Source: an uncultured Verrucomicrobia subdivision 3 bacterium
GTDB taxonomy: Bacteria > Verrucomicrobiota > Verrucomicrobiia > Limisphaerales > UBA11358
Direction: 5' to 3'
NCBI GenBank assembly: GCA_903875465.1
Contig: CAIQWB010000005.1
Span: 1 to 64,000 of the forward strand
DNA: 64,000 nt
Part shown: positions 17,838 to 27,900 of the stretch, in pieces
Layout of the letters: every line of letters starts with the position of its first letter
Position numbering within the stretch: the stretch's first letter is position 1
Made by a program: the position numbers and the translations under genes
The notes under the pieces: model-generated
The model's database searches: none
What the model was told of the DNA's origin: nothing
The model's input: only the letters and a program-made list of their open reading frames with translations

Positions 17838-19585
17838 TGTTTATGAAATTGCATTTTAAACCCGCCATGCTGGCGCTTGCCATTTGTGTGGTGTGCGGTC
17901 CGCTGAGTCTCACCACCCTCGCCCGGGAAAAGTGGCCGGCCATGCCTGAGGCGGAAAAACAGCAACAGGCCTTGTGGAAGCTTCACGAGCAGGAAGTCAT
18001 CAGCAATATTCAACCCGCCTTGGTCGAGTGGGCCAAACAGGGCAAGCCTTTCATTCCTTGGGCCGCTCAACCCAGCGACCTGCCTCAGGCACCCATTCCG
18101 GCTTTTCCCGGCGCTGAAGGCGGTGGTAAATTCAGTTTCGGCGGGCGGGGCGGCAAAGTCTATATCGTGACCAGTCTTGCGGATGCCGGCCCGGGCACCT
18201 TGCGGGAAGGTTGCGAGACCGCCGGCCCGCGCATCATCATTTTCAATGTCGCCGGCATCATTCACTTGCAAATGCCCATCTACATTGAGGCCCCTTACCT
18301 CACGATTGCCGGCCAGACCGCCCCCGGCGACGGCATTTGCATTGCTGGCCAGAGTGTCATGAACTTTGCGCACGACGTGGTCATTCGCTACGTTCGGTTT
18401 CGGCGTGGCAATCCGGATATCTTCGATCGCCAAAGTTGCCTGGCCGGCAGTCCGGTGGGCAATATTATCATCGATCATTGCTCCGCCAGTTGGGGTAATG
18501 ACCAAACCCTCGACACCTACCGCCACATGTACCAAGCCACCAATGGCGGGCCAACGCTTAAACTACCCACCGTCAATGACACCATCCAATGGTGCATCGT
18601 CAGCGAGGGGCTGAATGTCAACAACCATGCCTTCGGCGGCGACTGGGGCGGACGCAACACCGGTTTCCATCATAATTTACTCGCCTGCAACACCGGACGA
18701 AATCCCAGCATTGCCATGTCTTACGACTTTAATTTTGTCAACAACGTGCTCTTCAATTGGCGGCACCGCTCGCTGGATGGCGGTGACCAGCACAGCCTCT
18801 TCAACATCATTAATAATTTCTACAAACCCGGCCCGGCCACGCTCGATAATCCTGTGCGCTACCGCATCCTGGAGCCCTCGCAAAGCTGGAGCAAAGCCAA
18901 CCCCGTCAGCCATTGGGGCCGGGCTTATGTCGCGGGCAACATCGTCGATGGCAACCCCCGCGTGACCGCCGACAATTGGGATGGCGGCGTCCAATTCAAC
19001 CTGGCCCCTGATCCCGATGCCAGCGGCGACATTGCCAAAGGCTTGATTGAAGACCCCGTTCAAATTCAAGCGATCCGGGCCAAAGTGCGGGTGGACCAGC
19101 CATTCCCCATGGCTCCGATCACCGTTCAGTCCGCCGCCGAAGCCTATGACTCAGTGCTGGCTGGTGCGGGTGCCACGCTACCCCGGCGCGACGCGGTGGA
19201 CACGCGCGTGGTCGAATGCGTAAAGACGGGCAACGTTTGGGCCGCCGGCCAGCTCATTACACCACCCTCGATCAAGGGCCTGGCCAAAAATAATATTGGC
19301 ACGGCCGGCAACGGCATCATCACCGACCCGTCGCAAGTGGGTGGCTATCCCAACTACCAGGGCGAGCCCCGCCCTGACTTGGGTGCGGATGGCATTCCCT
19401 TGTGGTGGAAGCATAAATATTACTTGGACCCCGCCGATGCCGGACTCGCTGCCAAAGATTTGCAAGGCGATGGCTACACCGTCCTGGACAAATATTTGAA
19501 TGGCCTGGACCCGAATCACAAAGTGGCCTGGACCCTTCCGGAAAGTAATCGCAACACCCTGACGGCGCAGAATTTCCAACCATGA
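17837..19585 (+). CDS. Pectate lyase-like protein (PL1 fold), second copy
   Basis: 582 residues. Signal peptide (MLALAICVVCGPLSLTTLA), a helical linker of about 60 residues, then a beta-helix lyase domain starting at AFPGAEGGGKFSFGGRGG, with TIAGQTAPGDGI, VVIRYVRFRRG, IIDHCSASWGND and the C-terminal DLQGDGYTVLDKYLNGLDP tail. It lacks the N-terminal sandwich and Fn3 modules of the preceding lyase. It is clearly paralogous to the next gene over its whole length. The start overlaps the previous stop (TAATG); a second ATG two codons later is possible. Expected role: endo-acting cleavage of pectin backbones outside the cytoplasm. Confidence 0.85.
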   Translation: MFMKLHFKPAMLALAICVVCGPLSLTTLAREKWPAMPEAEKQQQALWKLHEQEVISNIQPALVEWAKQGKPFIPWAAQPSDLPQAPIPAFPGAEGGGKFSFGGRGGKVYIVTSLADAGPGTLREGCETAGPRIIIFNVAGIIHLQMPIYIEAPYLTIAGQTAPGDGICIAGQSVMNFAHDVVIRYVRFRRGNPDIFDRQSCLAGSPVGNIIIDHCSASWGNDQTLDTYRHMYQATNGGPTLKLPTVNDTIQWCIVSEGLNVNNHAFGGDWGGRNTGFHHNLLACNTGRNPSIAMSYDFNFVNNVLFNWRHRSLDGGDQHSLFNIINNFYKPGPATLDNPVRYRILEPSQSWSKANPVSHWGRAYVAGNIVDGNPRVTADNWDGGVQFNLAPDPDASGDIAKGLIEDPVQIQAIRAKVRVDQPFPMAPITVQSAAEAYDSVLAGAGATLPRRDAVDTRVVECVKTGNVWAAGQLITPPSIKGLAKNNIGTAGNGIITDPSQVGGYPNYQGEPRPDLGADGIPLWWKHKYYLDPADAGLAAKDLQGDGYTVLDKYLNGLDPNHKVAWTLPESNRNTLTAQNFQP

Positions 19586-21264
19586 AAATCAAAGGGGCTC
19601 CATTTATCGGCTCGGTCAGCCTCGTCGCTTGCCTCCTGGCTCCCGCCGCCACCCTGGCACTGCAACTGGATCGCGAAATCGGCCGCCTGCCCGCCGATCA
19701 GCGCCCTACGCCGGAACAAATCCAGGCGGCCAAGGCCACTCATGCCCGGTGGGATGCCTACCAGGACCAGCTCCTGAAAAAACTGGAGCCTGAACTAAAG
19801 GCCTGGGCCAAAAAGGGCAAACCGTATTTGCCCCGCTCCATTTTCCCCACGGATTTACCCCAGGCTACCGTGCCCGCATTTCCTGGGGCGGAGGGTGGTG
19901 GTAAATTTTCCTTTGGCGGTCGCGGTGGCCAGGTGTTTGTCGTAACTAATCTGAACGATGCAGGCCCGGGCAGCTTTCGTGACGCTGTTGAGGCCGCCGG
20001 CCCGCGGATCGTGGTCTTTAATGTCGCTGGCATCATCCACCTCCAGCAACCCTTGCACATCCTCGCGCCTTATCTCACGATTGACGGCCACACAGCTCCC
20101 GGCGACGGCGTCTGCGTCGCGGGTTTCAGCACCTTGGTTGACACGCATGATGTGGTCATTCGTTATATGCGTTTCCGGCGCGGGGCCACTGACTTGTTCG
20201 ACCGCGATGACTGCCTCGGCGGCGAACCCATCGGCAATATTATTGTCGACCATTGTTCCTGTAGCTGGGGTCTGGACGAAAATTTGTCCATGTACCGGCA
20301 TGTGTACCAGCCCAAGGACAGCAAGGAATTCCTAAAATATCCCACCCTGAACATCACCCTGCAATGGAACATCTCCAGCGAGGGGCTCGACACTTACGGT
20401 CACGCTTTCGGCGGCACTTGGGGGGGCTATAATACCAGCTTTCACCACAACCTCTTTTCCTGCAATACGGGGCGCAACCCCAGCATTGGCATGAGCTATG
20501 ACTTCAATTTCGTGGACAATGTTATTTTTAACTGGCGGCACCGCTCATTGGATGGCGGCGATCAGGGCAGCCGCGTGAATTGCTTCAATAATTACTACCG
20601 GCCCGGACCCGTCACCGAGCCGAATGTCAGTTCCCGTATCGGCCTGCCGCAACCCTCGACCTTTAGTCCGGACAAAACCGTGCGTTACGGCCGGTGGTAT
20701 GTGAATGGTAATATCGTGGCCGACAACCCCACCGTTACGGCGGATAATTGGAATGGCGGCATCCAATTCAAGAGCAGCGGCACGATTGAGACCCCGGGCC
20801 TGGCGACCGGCGATGAACTTCAGGCGCTGATCCGGAATGTCCGGGTGAGCGAACCTTTTGCCATGCCCGCGCTGGCCATCCAATCCGCCGAACAGGCATA
20901 TCCGCTCGTGCTGGCCAATGCCGGTGCGCTCTTGCCCAAGCGTGATTCCGTGGACCTGCGCGCCGTGCGCGAAGCCCAAACCGGCCAGGTGGATTACGTC
21001 GCAGGCAAAGGCATCATCACCCATGTATCCCAGGTTGGCGGCTATCCCGATTACTCCGGCTCACCCCATCCCGATGTCGGCCCGGATGGCCTGCCGCTGG
21101 CATGGAAAAAGCAATACGGGCTCGATCCCAACGACCCTGTCCTCGCCCAGCGGGATTTGCAAGGCGACGGTTACACCGTCATGGATAAATACCTGGCTGG
21201 GCTGGATCCTACGAAGAAGATTGACTGGAGTCAGCCCCCAAGCAACTTGAATACCCTGCGGTGA
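19582..21264 (+). CDS. Pectate lyase-like protein (PL1 fold), third copy
   Basis: 560 residues with the same organisation as the preceding gene: signal peptide (VACLLAPAATLAL), a helical N-terminal segment that includes KKLEPELKAWAKKGKPYLP, a beta-helix from AFPGAEGGGKFSFGGRGG, VDHCSCSWGLDENLSMYRHVYQ-like features, and the DLQGDGYTVMDKYLAGLDP tail. The differences (TIDGHTAPGDGV for TIAGQTAPGDGI, for example) show divergence after duplication. ATGA overlap with the upstream gene and GTGA overlap with the downstream transporter indicate translational coupling. Whether the two copies differ in substrate (pectate, methyl-pectin, RG-I) cannot be read from the sequence. Confidence 0.85.
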   Translation: MKIKGAPFIGSVSLVACLLAPAATLALQLDREIGRLPADQRPTPEQIQAAKATHARWDAYQDQLLKKLEPELKAWAKKGKPYLPRSIFPTDLPQATVPAFPGAEGGGKFSFGGRGGQVFVVTNLNDAGPGSFRDAVEAAGPRIVVFNVAGIIHLQQPLHILAPYLTIDGHTAPGDGVCVAGFSTLVDTHDVVIRYMRFRRGATDLFDRDDCLGGEPIGNIIVDHCSCSWGLDENLSMYRHVYQPKDSKEFLKYPTLNITLQWNISSEGLDTYGHAFGGTWGGYNTSFHHNLFSCNTGRNPSIGMSYDFNFVDNVIFNWRHRSLDGGDQGSRVNCFNNYYRPGPVTEPNVSSRIGLPQPSTFSPDKTVRYGRWYVNGNIVADNPTVTADNWNGGIQFKSSGTIETPGLATGDELQALIRNVRVSEPFAMPALAIQSAEQAYPLVLANAGALLPKRDSVDLRAVREAQTGQVDYVAGKGIITHVSQVGGYPDYSGSPHPDVGPDGLPLAWKKQYGLDPNDPVLAQRDLQGDGYTVMDKYLAGLDPTKKIDWSQPPSNLNTLR

Positions 21265-22499
21265 GTCTGGCATTTAAAAATACTCCGGCTTATGCCTGGA
21301 TGGCCGTCGGCCTGCTCTGGCCGGTGGCCATGCTCAACTACATGGACCGCCAGATGCTCTCCGCCATCCGCCCTGCTATTCGTGCGGATATTCCAAGTAT
21401 TGCCAATGACCAGGATTTTGGCACGCTCATGGCTGTCTTCATGTGGGTCTACGCCTTCCTGAGCCCGCTCGGCGGTTTCGTTGCCGACCGGTTCAACCGG
21501 CGCTGGACCGTGATTGGCAGCCTCTTCGTCTGGTCCGTGGTCACCTGGTTGACTGGCCATCTTCACACCTATTCGCAACTGCTATATTGCCGTGCTGCCA
21601 TGGGCATCAGCGAGGCCTTTTACATGCCCGCCGCGCTCGCCTTCATCGTGGATTTCCATCCGGGCCCCACCCGCGCCCGGGCGGTGGGTTTTCATCAAAG
21701 CGGCATCTATGCCGGGATGGCCCTGGGGGGAATTAGCGGTTACATCGCGCAAACTAGTTCCTGGCGGGATTGTTTTACCTGGTTTGGCTGGATCGGTGTG
21801 GCCTATGCCGTGGTGCTGATGATGACGTTGCGCAACCCTCCCCGCGAGTCGGGCACCCTAAAGCCCGCCCCGCCGGTTAAGGTCCTTGCCACCTGCCGGG
21901 CGCTCTGGACCGAACCGGCCTTCTGCCTGTTGGTGGCCTATTTTACCCTGCCCGCCATTGCCGGTTGGATGATGAAGAACTGGCTGCCCACTTTTCTCGC
22001 CGATACGTTCGATCTCACCCCGGGGCCGGCGGGACTGTCCGCCTCTGGGTATATTCAAATCGCTTCCCTGGTGGGTGTTTTATTGGGTGGCGTGGTGGCC
22101 GATTATTGGCTGCGCCATCAGGTGCGCGGTCGTATCTTCACCAGTGCTTCGGGAGTGCTCCTGCTGGCCGCTGCCCTGGTTGGCGTGGGCCATGCCTGGA
22201 GCTTTGGGGCGGCGGTCGTCTTTATGATTTTATTCGGCTTGGGCTGGGGCTTTTTTGATTGCAATAGCATGCCCATTCTTTGCCAGACAGTGCGCCCGGA
22301 ACACCGCGCCACGGGGTATGGTTTTATGAATCTGGTAAGCATCAGCATCGGTGCCGGAGCCACGGTGCTGCTTGGCTGGATGCGCGACCATCATCTCCGT
22401 TTCTCCCTGGCCTTCTCGCTGGGCGCCGGCCTGGCGGTTCTGGGAGTGTTGTTGATTTTGCAAGTTAAACCCCGCCTGCCCGCGCCCCAACCCATTTAA
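21261..22499 (+). CDS. MFS transporter, anion:cation symporter (hexuronate)-like
   Basis: 412 residues with about 12 hydrophobic segments. N-terminal AMLNYMDRQMLSAIRP, the loop motif GGFVADRFNRRW and the FYMPAALAFIVDFHPGPTRARAVGFHQSG segment are typical of the ACS/hexuronate branch of the major facilitator superfamily, which moves galacturonate, glucuronate or related acids with protons. The GTG start at 21261 overlaps the lyase stop. One base separates its stop from the aldolase start. In this context it probably imports the unsaturated or saturated uronates made by the three upstream lyases. There is no TonB-dependent receptor nearby. Confidence 0.82.
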   Translation: MSLAFKNTPAYAWMAVGLLWPVAMLNYMDRQMLSAIRPAIRADIPSIANDQDFGTLMAVFMWVYAFLSPLGGFVADRFNRRWTVIGSLFVWSVVTWLTGHLHTYSQLLYCRAAMGISEAFYMPAALAFIVDFHPGPTRARAVGFHQSGIYAGMALGGISGYIAQTSSWRDCFTWFGWIGVAYAVVLMMTLRNPPRESGTLKPAPPVKVLATCRALWTEPAFCLLVAYFTLPAIAGWMMKNWLPTFLADTFDLTPGPAGLSASGYIQIASLVGVLLGGVVADYWLRHQVRGRIFTSASGVLLLAAALVGVGHAWSFGAAVVFMILFGLGWGFFDCNSMPILCQTVRPEHRATGYGFMNLVSISIGAGATVLLGWMRDHHLRFSLAFSLGAGLAVLGVLLILQVKPRLPAPQPI

Positions 22500-22500
22500 C

Positions 22501-23421
22501 ATGATCTCCCGACTTACTGGTATTGTTCCCCCGCTGATCACTCCGCTGCTGGATCGTGACACCCTGGATGTGGCTGGCCTTGAACGCCTGCTGGAACACG
22601 TCCTGTCCGGCGGTGTCAACGGCCTGTTTATTTTGGGCACCACCGGGGAAGGCCCCAGCCTGAGCTACCGGCTCCGCTTGGAATTGATCGAACGGGTCTG
22701 CTGCCAGGTGGCCGGCCGGGTACCGGTGCTGGTCGGCATTACCGACACCGCGTTTGTTGAATCCGTGCGGGTGGCTAATTGTGCCGCCGCCTCCGGCGCG
22801 AGTGCCCTGGTTCTCGCCCCACCTTACTATCTGCCCGAGGCCCAGCCGGAGTTGCAGGAATATCTCGACCATCTGGTGCCAGAACTCGCGCTCCCCCTGT
22901 TCCTCTACAACATGCCGGCCCTCACCAAGGTCCATTTTGAGTTCGACACCATCCGCCGGGCGCTCCAAGAACCACGGATCATTGGTTTCAAAGATAGCTC
23001 CGGCGACCTGGACTATTTTCAGTCCGTGGCGGAATTAATCAAGGCGCGGCCCGATTGGTCCCTGCTGATTGGTCCCGAGGAAAAATTGCTGGCCTCCTTG
23101 CAGCGGGGCGGCCATGGCGGAGTGAGTGGCGGGGCGAATTTATTCCCCCGGCTCTATGTCAAAGTCGTGACGGCCTATCAGGCCGGCGATCTGGCGGGGG
23201 CCGCCGCCTGGCAGCAGGTGATCCAGCAAGTCAGCGATTCTTTTTATCGCATTGGCAAATACTCCTCCTCCATTATCAAGGGCATCAAGTGCGCGCTGGC
23301 TTGCCAGGGTATTTGTGATGATTTTTTGGCCGAGCCATTTCACCGTTTTCGGGCTCCCGAGCGCGAACTGGTCCAGCTCCGGCTCCAGGAAATGGCCACT
23401 GCCTTGGGCCGGCTAAACTAG
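22501..23421 (+). CDS. DapA/NanA-family aldolase, probably for a 2-keto-3-deoxy acid
   Basis: 306 residues, the usual size for the dihydrodipicolinate synthase / N-acetylneuraminate lyase superfamily. Signature features: GTTGEGPSLS, catalytic Tyr136 in FLYNMP and Schiff-base Lys164 in GFKDSSGD. No signal peptide, so it acts in the cytoplasm. The family includes DapA, sialate lyase, KDG aldolase and related enzymes. Its place directly after a uronate-type carrier and pectate lyases makes cleavage of a keto-deoxy acid (KDG, or the KDO/DHA sugars of RG-II) more likely than lysine synthesis; that is inference from context. Confidence 0.82.
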   Translation: MISRLTGIVPPLITPLLDRDTLDVAGLERLLEHVLSGGVNGLFILGTTGEGPSLSYRLRLELIERVCCQVAGRVPVLVGITDTAFVESVRVANCAAASGASALVLAPPYYLPEAQPELQEYLDHLVPELALPLFLYNMPALTKVHFEFDTIRRALQEPRIIGFKDSSGDLDYFQSVAELIKARPDWSLLIGPEEKLLASLQRGGHGGVSGGANLFPRLYVKVVTAYQAGDLAGAAAWQQVIQQVSDSFYRIGKYSSSIIKGIKCALACQGICDDFLAEPFHRFRAPERELVQLRLQEMATALGRLN

Positions 23422-23431
23422 TGCCTTAACG

Positions 23432-24988
23432 ATGAAACCGCTCGCCTTCATCCACTCTTCCGTGGCCATCCTGGCCGCGGCGTGGATGGGGTATGCCCCC
23501 GGCTGGGCGCAAACCCGGGCGGTGCTCAAACCTGAACCCTTCGCCCATTACGTTGAATATTTCAACACCCTGGCGCCTGAAACCATCACCAATGCCGTGC
23601 CTGACGCGGCCGCCTGGGACTGGCTGCAACGGGAGATCCCTTGGTTCTCCTGCCCGGATTCGGAAGTCGAAACCACCTACTACTTTCGCTGGTGGTCTTT
23701 TCGCAAACATCTGGTGTCCACCACCAACGGCATGGTCATCACGGAATTTCTCACCCCCGTGCGTCACGCGGGCGCGTTTAACACGATTAGTTGCGCCGCC
23801 GGATTTCACCTCGCCGAGGGGCGCTGGTTGCAGGATCAAAGCCTTCTGGATGATTACATTCACTTTTGGTTGCATGGCCAGGCCGGCCAGCCCGAGCCGC
23901 ACTTTCACAAGTTCAGCAGTTGGTTTGCCGCCGCCGTGTATGATCGTTATTTGGTGACCGGTGGCCGTGGTTTCACCACCAACCTGCTGGCCGACCTCGT
24001 CGCGGATTATGCCGCTTGGGATCAGGAGCATCTTACCACGAATGGCCTGTACTGGCAGTTTGATGTCCGCGACGGCATGGAGGAATCCATCAGCGGTTCG
24101 CGCACGGTAAAAAATCTCCGGCCCACCATCAACAGCTACATGTATGGCAATGCCCGGGCCATTGCACAAATCGCCCGTCTGGCTGGAAAGCCGGCTGTGG
24201 CCAGTGACTTTGCCGCCCGGGCCGCTAAGCTCAAACAGTTGGTCGAGGATAACCTATGGAATGCCGATGCCCACTTTTTCGAAGTCCGGCGGCCCGACGG
24301 GACATTTTCCAACGCCCGTGAGGCCATTGGTTTTGTGCCCTGGATGTTTGAACTCCCCTCCGACACGTCCGCCTCCCTGGTCGCCTGGCAGCAATTGAAC
24401 GACTCCCAAGGTTTCTCCGCTCCCTGCGGCATCACCACCGCTGAGCGTCGTCACCCGCAATTTCGCACGCATGGCTTCGGCAAATGTGAATGGGATGGCG
24501 CGGCCTGGCCTTTTGCCACCTCGCAAACGTTGGTCGCCCTGGCCAATGTTCTGCGGGATTACCACCAGCCAGTGGTCACCCGGCAGGATTACTTTGATAA
24601 TTTCCTCACTTACGTTCACAGCCAGCACGCGGATGGCAAGCCGTATATCGGAGAATATGCCGACGAAACCACCGGGCAATGGATCAATGGCGTCAACGAT
24701 CGCAGCCGCTGCTATAACCATTCCACTTTTGCTGATTTGCTAATTACCGGCATTGTTGGTCTTTGCCCGCGCAGCGATAACCAGGTGACAATTGATCCCT
24801 TGTTGCCCGCCCAGGTTTGGAACTGGTTTTGTCTGGATGGCGTCAAATACCATGGTCATCAACTCACCATTTTCTGGGATCGCGCCGGCCAGCACTTCGG
24901 TCGCGGGACTGGGCTGGTTTTATTGTTGGATGGCCGGGAAGTCGCCCATCGTGCCGAACTGGGTCCCTTGACGGGCATGTTGCCATGA
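23432..24988 (+). CDS. MGH1-like / GH63-type (alpha/alpha)6-barrel hydrolase, secreted
   Basis: 518 residues. Signal peptide (VAILAAAWMGYAPGWAQ), then a barrel of helical hairpins. Features: YYFRWWSFRKHL (~87-98), SYMYGNARAIAQIARLAGK, EDNLWNADAHFFEVR and the C-terminal YNHSTFADLLITGIVGLCPR followed by a beta-sandwich strand set. This matches proteins annotated as MGH1-like glycoside hydrolases (GH63/GH37 clan). From memory, GH142 beta-L-arabinofuranosidase (the C-terminal half of an RG-II enzyme in Bacteroides thetaiotaomicron) belongs to this type; I cannot confirm membership without alignment. ATGA overlap with the downstream gene. The enzyme class is fairly sure; the substrate is not. Confidence 0.72.
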   Translation: MKPLAFIHSSVAILAAAWMGYAPGWAQTRAVLKPEPFAHYVEYFNTLAPETITNAVPDAAAWDWLQREIPWFSCPDSEVETTYYFRWWSFRKHLVSTTNGMVITEFLTPVRHAGAFNTISCAAGFHLAEGRWLQDQSLLDDYIHFWLHGQAGQPEPHFHKFSSWFAAAVYDRYLVTGGRGFTTNLLADLVADYAAWDQEHLTTNGLYWQFDVRDGMEESISGSRTVKNLRPTINSYMYGNARAIAQIARLAGKPAVASDFAARAAKLKQLVEDNLWNADAHFFEVRRPDGTFSNAREAIGFVPWMFELPSDTSASLVAWQQLNDSQGFSAPCGITTAERRHPQFRTHGFGKCEWDGAAWPFATSQTLVALANVLRDYHQPVVTRQDYFDNFLTYVHSQHADGKPYIGEYADETTGQWINGVNDRSRCYNHSTFADLLITGIVGLCPRSDNQVTIDPLLPAQVWNWFCLDGVKYHGHQLTIFWDRAGQHFGRGTGLVLLLDGREVAHRAELGPLTGMLP

Positions 24989-27900
24989 AAATACTTTTCA
25001 CCATAATGAGTGCTGGCTTCACCCGGCAACCAACGCTCTCCGCTGCAATCGTTTCTGCGACCGTGGCGCTATTGTGCCTGCCGGCCTTCACCGCTGCGGC
25101 CGCGCCCAAAAAACTCGCCCCAATTATTGCCACCGGTGTCGATGGCCGGCTCGTTTATGACGTGGATGCCTCCGGGGATCGCGTACCCGATTTCTCCAGT
25201 TGCGGTTACGCCGGTCAGGACCGTCCGGTGCCTGACGCTCCGGTGCGGGTGGTGGTTGCTTCTGCCGGCGGGGATGAAACGGCGCAAATCCAAAAAGCCC
25301 TCGATTATGTGGGCCATTTGCCGGCCGACCCCAACGGCCTGCGTGGCGCGGTTTTGTTACTCGCGGGTGAACATCAAGTTCTGGGCGGACTGCGGATTTC
25401 TCAATCCGGAGTAGTATTGCGTGGCCAAGGCATGGGGCCGGGCGGCACGACCTTGCTGGCCACAGGCTTGGACCGCCGTACGTTAATCCGATTTTTAGGT
25501 GCCAATGACCGCGCCACCGTGTCCAATGCCAATTGGACCATCAGCGCATCGCGTGTTCCGGCTGGCTCCTGGCAGTTGCCCTTGTGCAACCCCGCGGGCT
25601 TGCAAGCCGGCGACCGGATTGAGGTGGTCCGTCCCAGCACCAAGGAATGGATCAATTTTCTCGGGATGACCGAGTTTGGCGGTGGCATTGGTGACTGGCG
25701 TTTGGTCTGGAAGCCTGGCAGCCGGGATTTAATCTGGTCGCGCGTCATTCAGAAAATTGAAACCAACGTCCTCACGCTGGACTCCCCCATTACCACCGCC
25801 CTTGAAACCAACTTTGGCGGGGGGTATGTGCGCTCGCTGGCCTGGCCCGGCCAGTTGCATGACGTGGGGATTGAAAACGTCCGGCTGGTCTCCGCCGTTG
25901 ATTTGCAAAATCCCAAGGATGAAAACCACTCCTGGTTTGCCATTACCCTCGAAAACACGCGAGATGCCTGGGTGCGGCAGGTGGCTTTTGAACACTTTGC
26001 CGGTTCGGCTGTGGCCCTTTACGAAAGTTGCCAGCGGGTGACGGTGGCGGATTGCCTTTCCACCGCCCCGGTTTCTGAAGATGCGGGCTGGCGGCGCAAT
26101 ACGTTTTATACCGCCGGCCAGCAAACCTTGTTCCTCCGCTGCCTGGCCGGGCAGGGACGCCACGATTTTGCCGTGGGTCACGCCGCCGCCGGGCCTAATG
26201 CCTTTGTGGAGTGTGCCGCCGATCAGCCCGCCGCTGATAGCGGGGCCATTGCCAGCTGGTCCAGCGGCACGCTGTTCGACAATGTGCGGATTGATGGTGG
26301 TGGGCTGAGCCTCGGTAATCGTGGCACCGCTGGCGAAGGGGCCGGTTGGTCGGCCGCCAATTCCGTGCTGTGGCAGTGCAGCGCCTCGGCCATCACCTGC
26401 GAAAACCCACCCGGCGCGCGGAATTTTGCATTTGGCTGCTGGGGCGAATTCGCCGGCAATGGGGTTTGGCGCAATGCCAACTCCTCCGTGCGTCCGGCCA
26501 GCCTGCTAGTGAAACAAGTTGCCGATCGCCTCGGGAATGCCGCCGCCAGCCGGCTGGCCTTGCTGCCACGGTCGTTGGAGGAAGATAGCAATCCCACCCC
26601 GGAGCAGGCCGCGAAACTGATTGCCGATGCCCGCCAGCCGGCCCCTTCGTTAAAGGATTTCATCCTCGCCGCCGCCACCCGGGAGCCCATTCCTACCAAT
26701 GTTGCGGGCGCCATCTCCGTCGCGGAAATTCCGGATGCCCCGGCCACCCCCCCCGCCCACCATTTATATATTGCCATCACCAACGGCTGGCTGACCTGTG
26801 ATGGCCGGTTGCTGACCGGCACCGCCCTTGGCATCAATTGGTGGCGCGGCAACATGCTGCCGAGCGACGCCCCTAATTACGGCATGGATTTGACCCGCTT
26901 TGCGCCCGGCCGGACCGGGCCGGGGTTTACCGATGATTTGGATGCCGTGGCGGACGCGCTTCAAGCCGGTCACTTCGCTGCATTGGATCATCATTATGGA
27001 CTTTGGTACGACCGCCGCCGGGAAGACCACGAGCGGGTGCGGCGCATCAACGGCGATGTCTGGGCGCCGTTTTACGAGCAGCCCTTCGCCCGCAGTGGGC
27101 AGGGCACCGCCTGGGACGGCTTGAGCAAATATGATCTCACCCGCTTCAATCCCTGGTACTGGTCCCGTTTGAGCCAATTTGCCGAAATGTGCGATCAACG
27201 CGGGCTAATCCTATTCAACGAAAATTACTTCCAGCACAATATCATCGAGGCCGGGGCCCACTGGGTGGATTGCCCTTGGCGCACGGCGAATAATATTAAC
27301 GCCACTGGTTTTCCTGAACCACCGCCTTTCGCCGGCGACAAGCGAATCTTCATGGCCGAACAATTCTACGACGTCACCAATCCGGTGCGCCGGGAACTCC
27401 ATCGCCAATTCATCCGCAAGAATCTTGAAGTTTCCGCCACGCACGTAAACGTGATTCAATTCACCAGCGCCGAATTCACCGGCCCGCTGCCCTTCATGCA
27501 ATTCTGGTTGGATACGGTCGCTGCTTGGGCGGCCGAAACCGGCCGTGAGCCATTGGTGGCCTTGAGCGCCCCGAAAAACGTGCAGGATGCCATTCTCGCC
27601 GATGACCGTCGCCGGGCTTTCGTGAAGGTGATTTGTTTCCGCTATTGGTGGCAGACGGAAGCTGACTTGTTTGCGCCGGACGGTGGCCAAAACCTGTCCC
27701 CCCGCCAGTTTGAGCGCCGATGGCATGGTGGTGTGCCCACCGACGAAGATCTCGCCGGCATGGCTGCGGAGTATCGCTCCAAGTATGCGGATAAAGCGGT
27801 CATGGCCTCGGGTGAGGACGCCAATCTCAGTCACGGTGCCTGGGCCTACCTCTGCGCGGGCGGTTCATTGCCGAATCTGCCGGTCACTACCGACCCCGCC

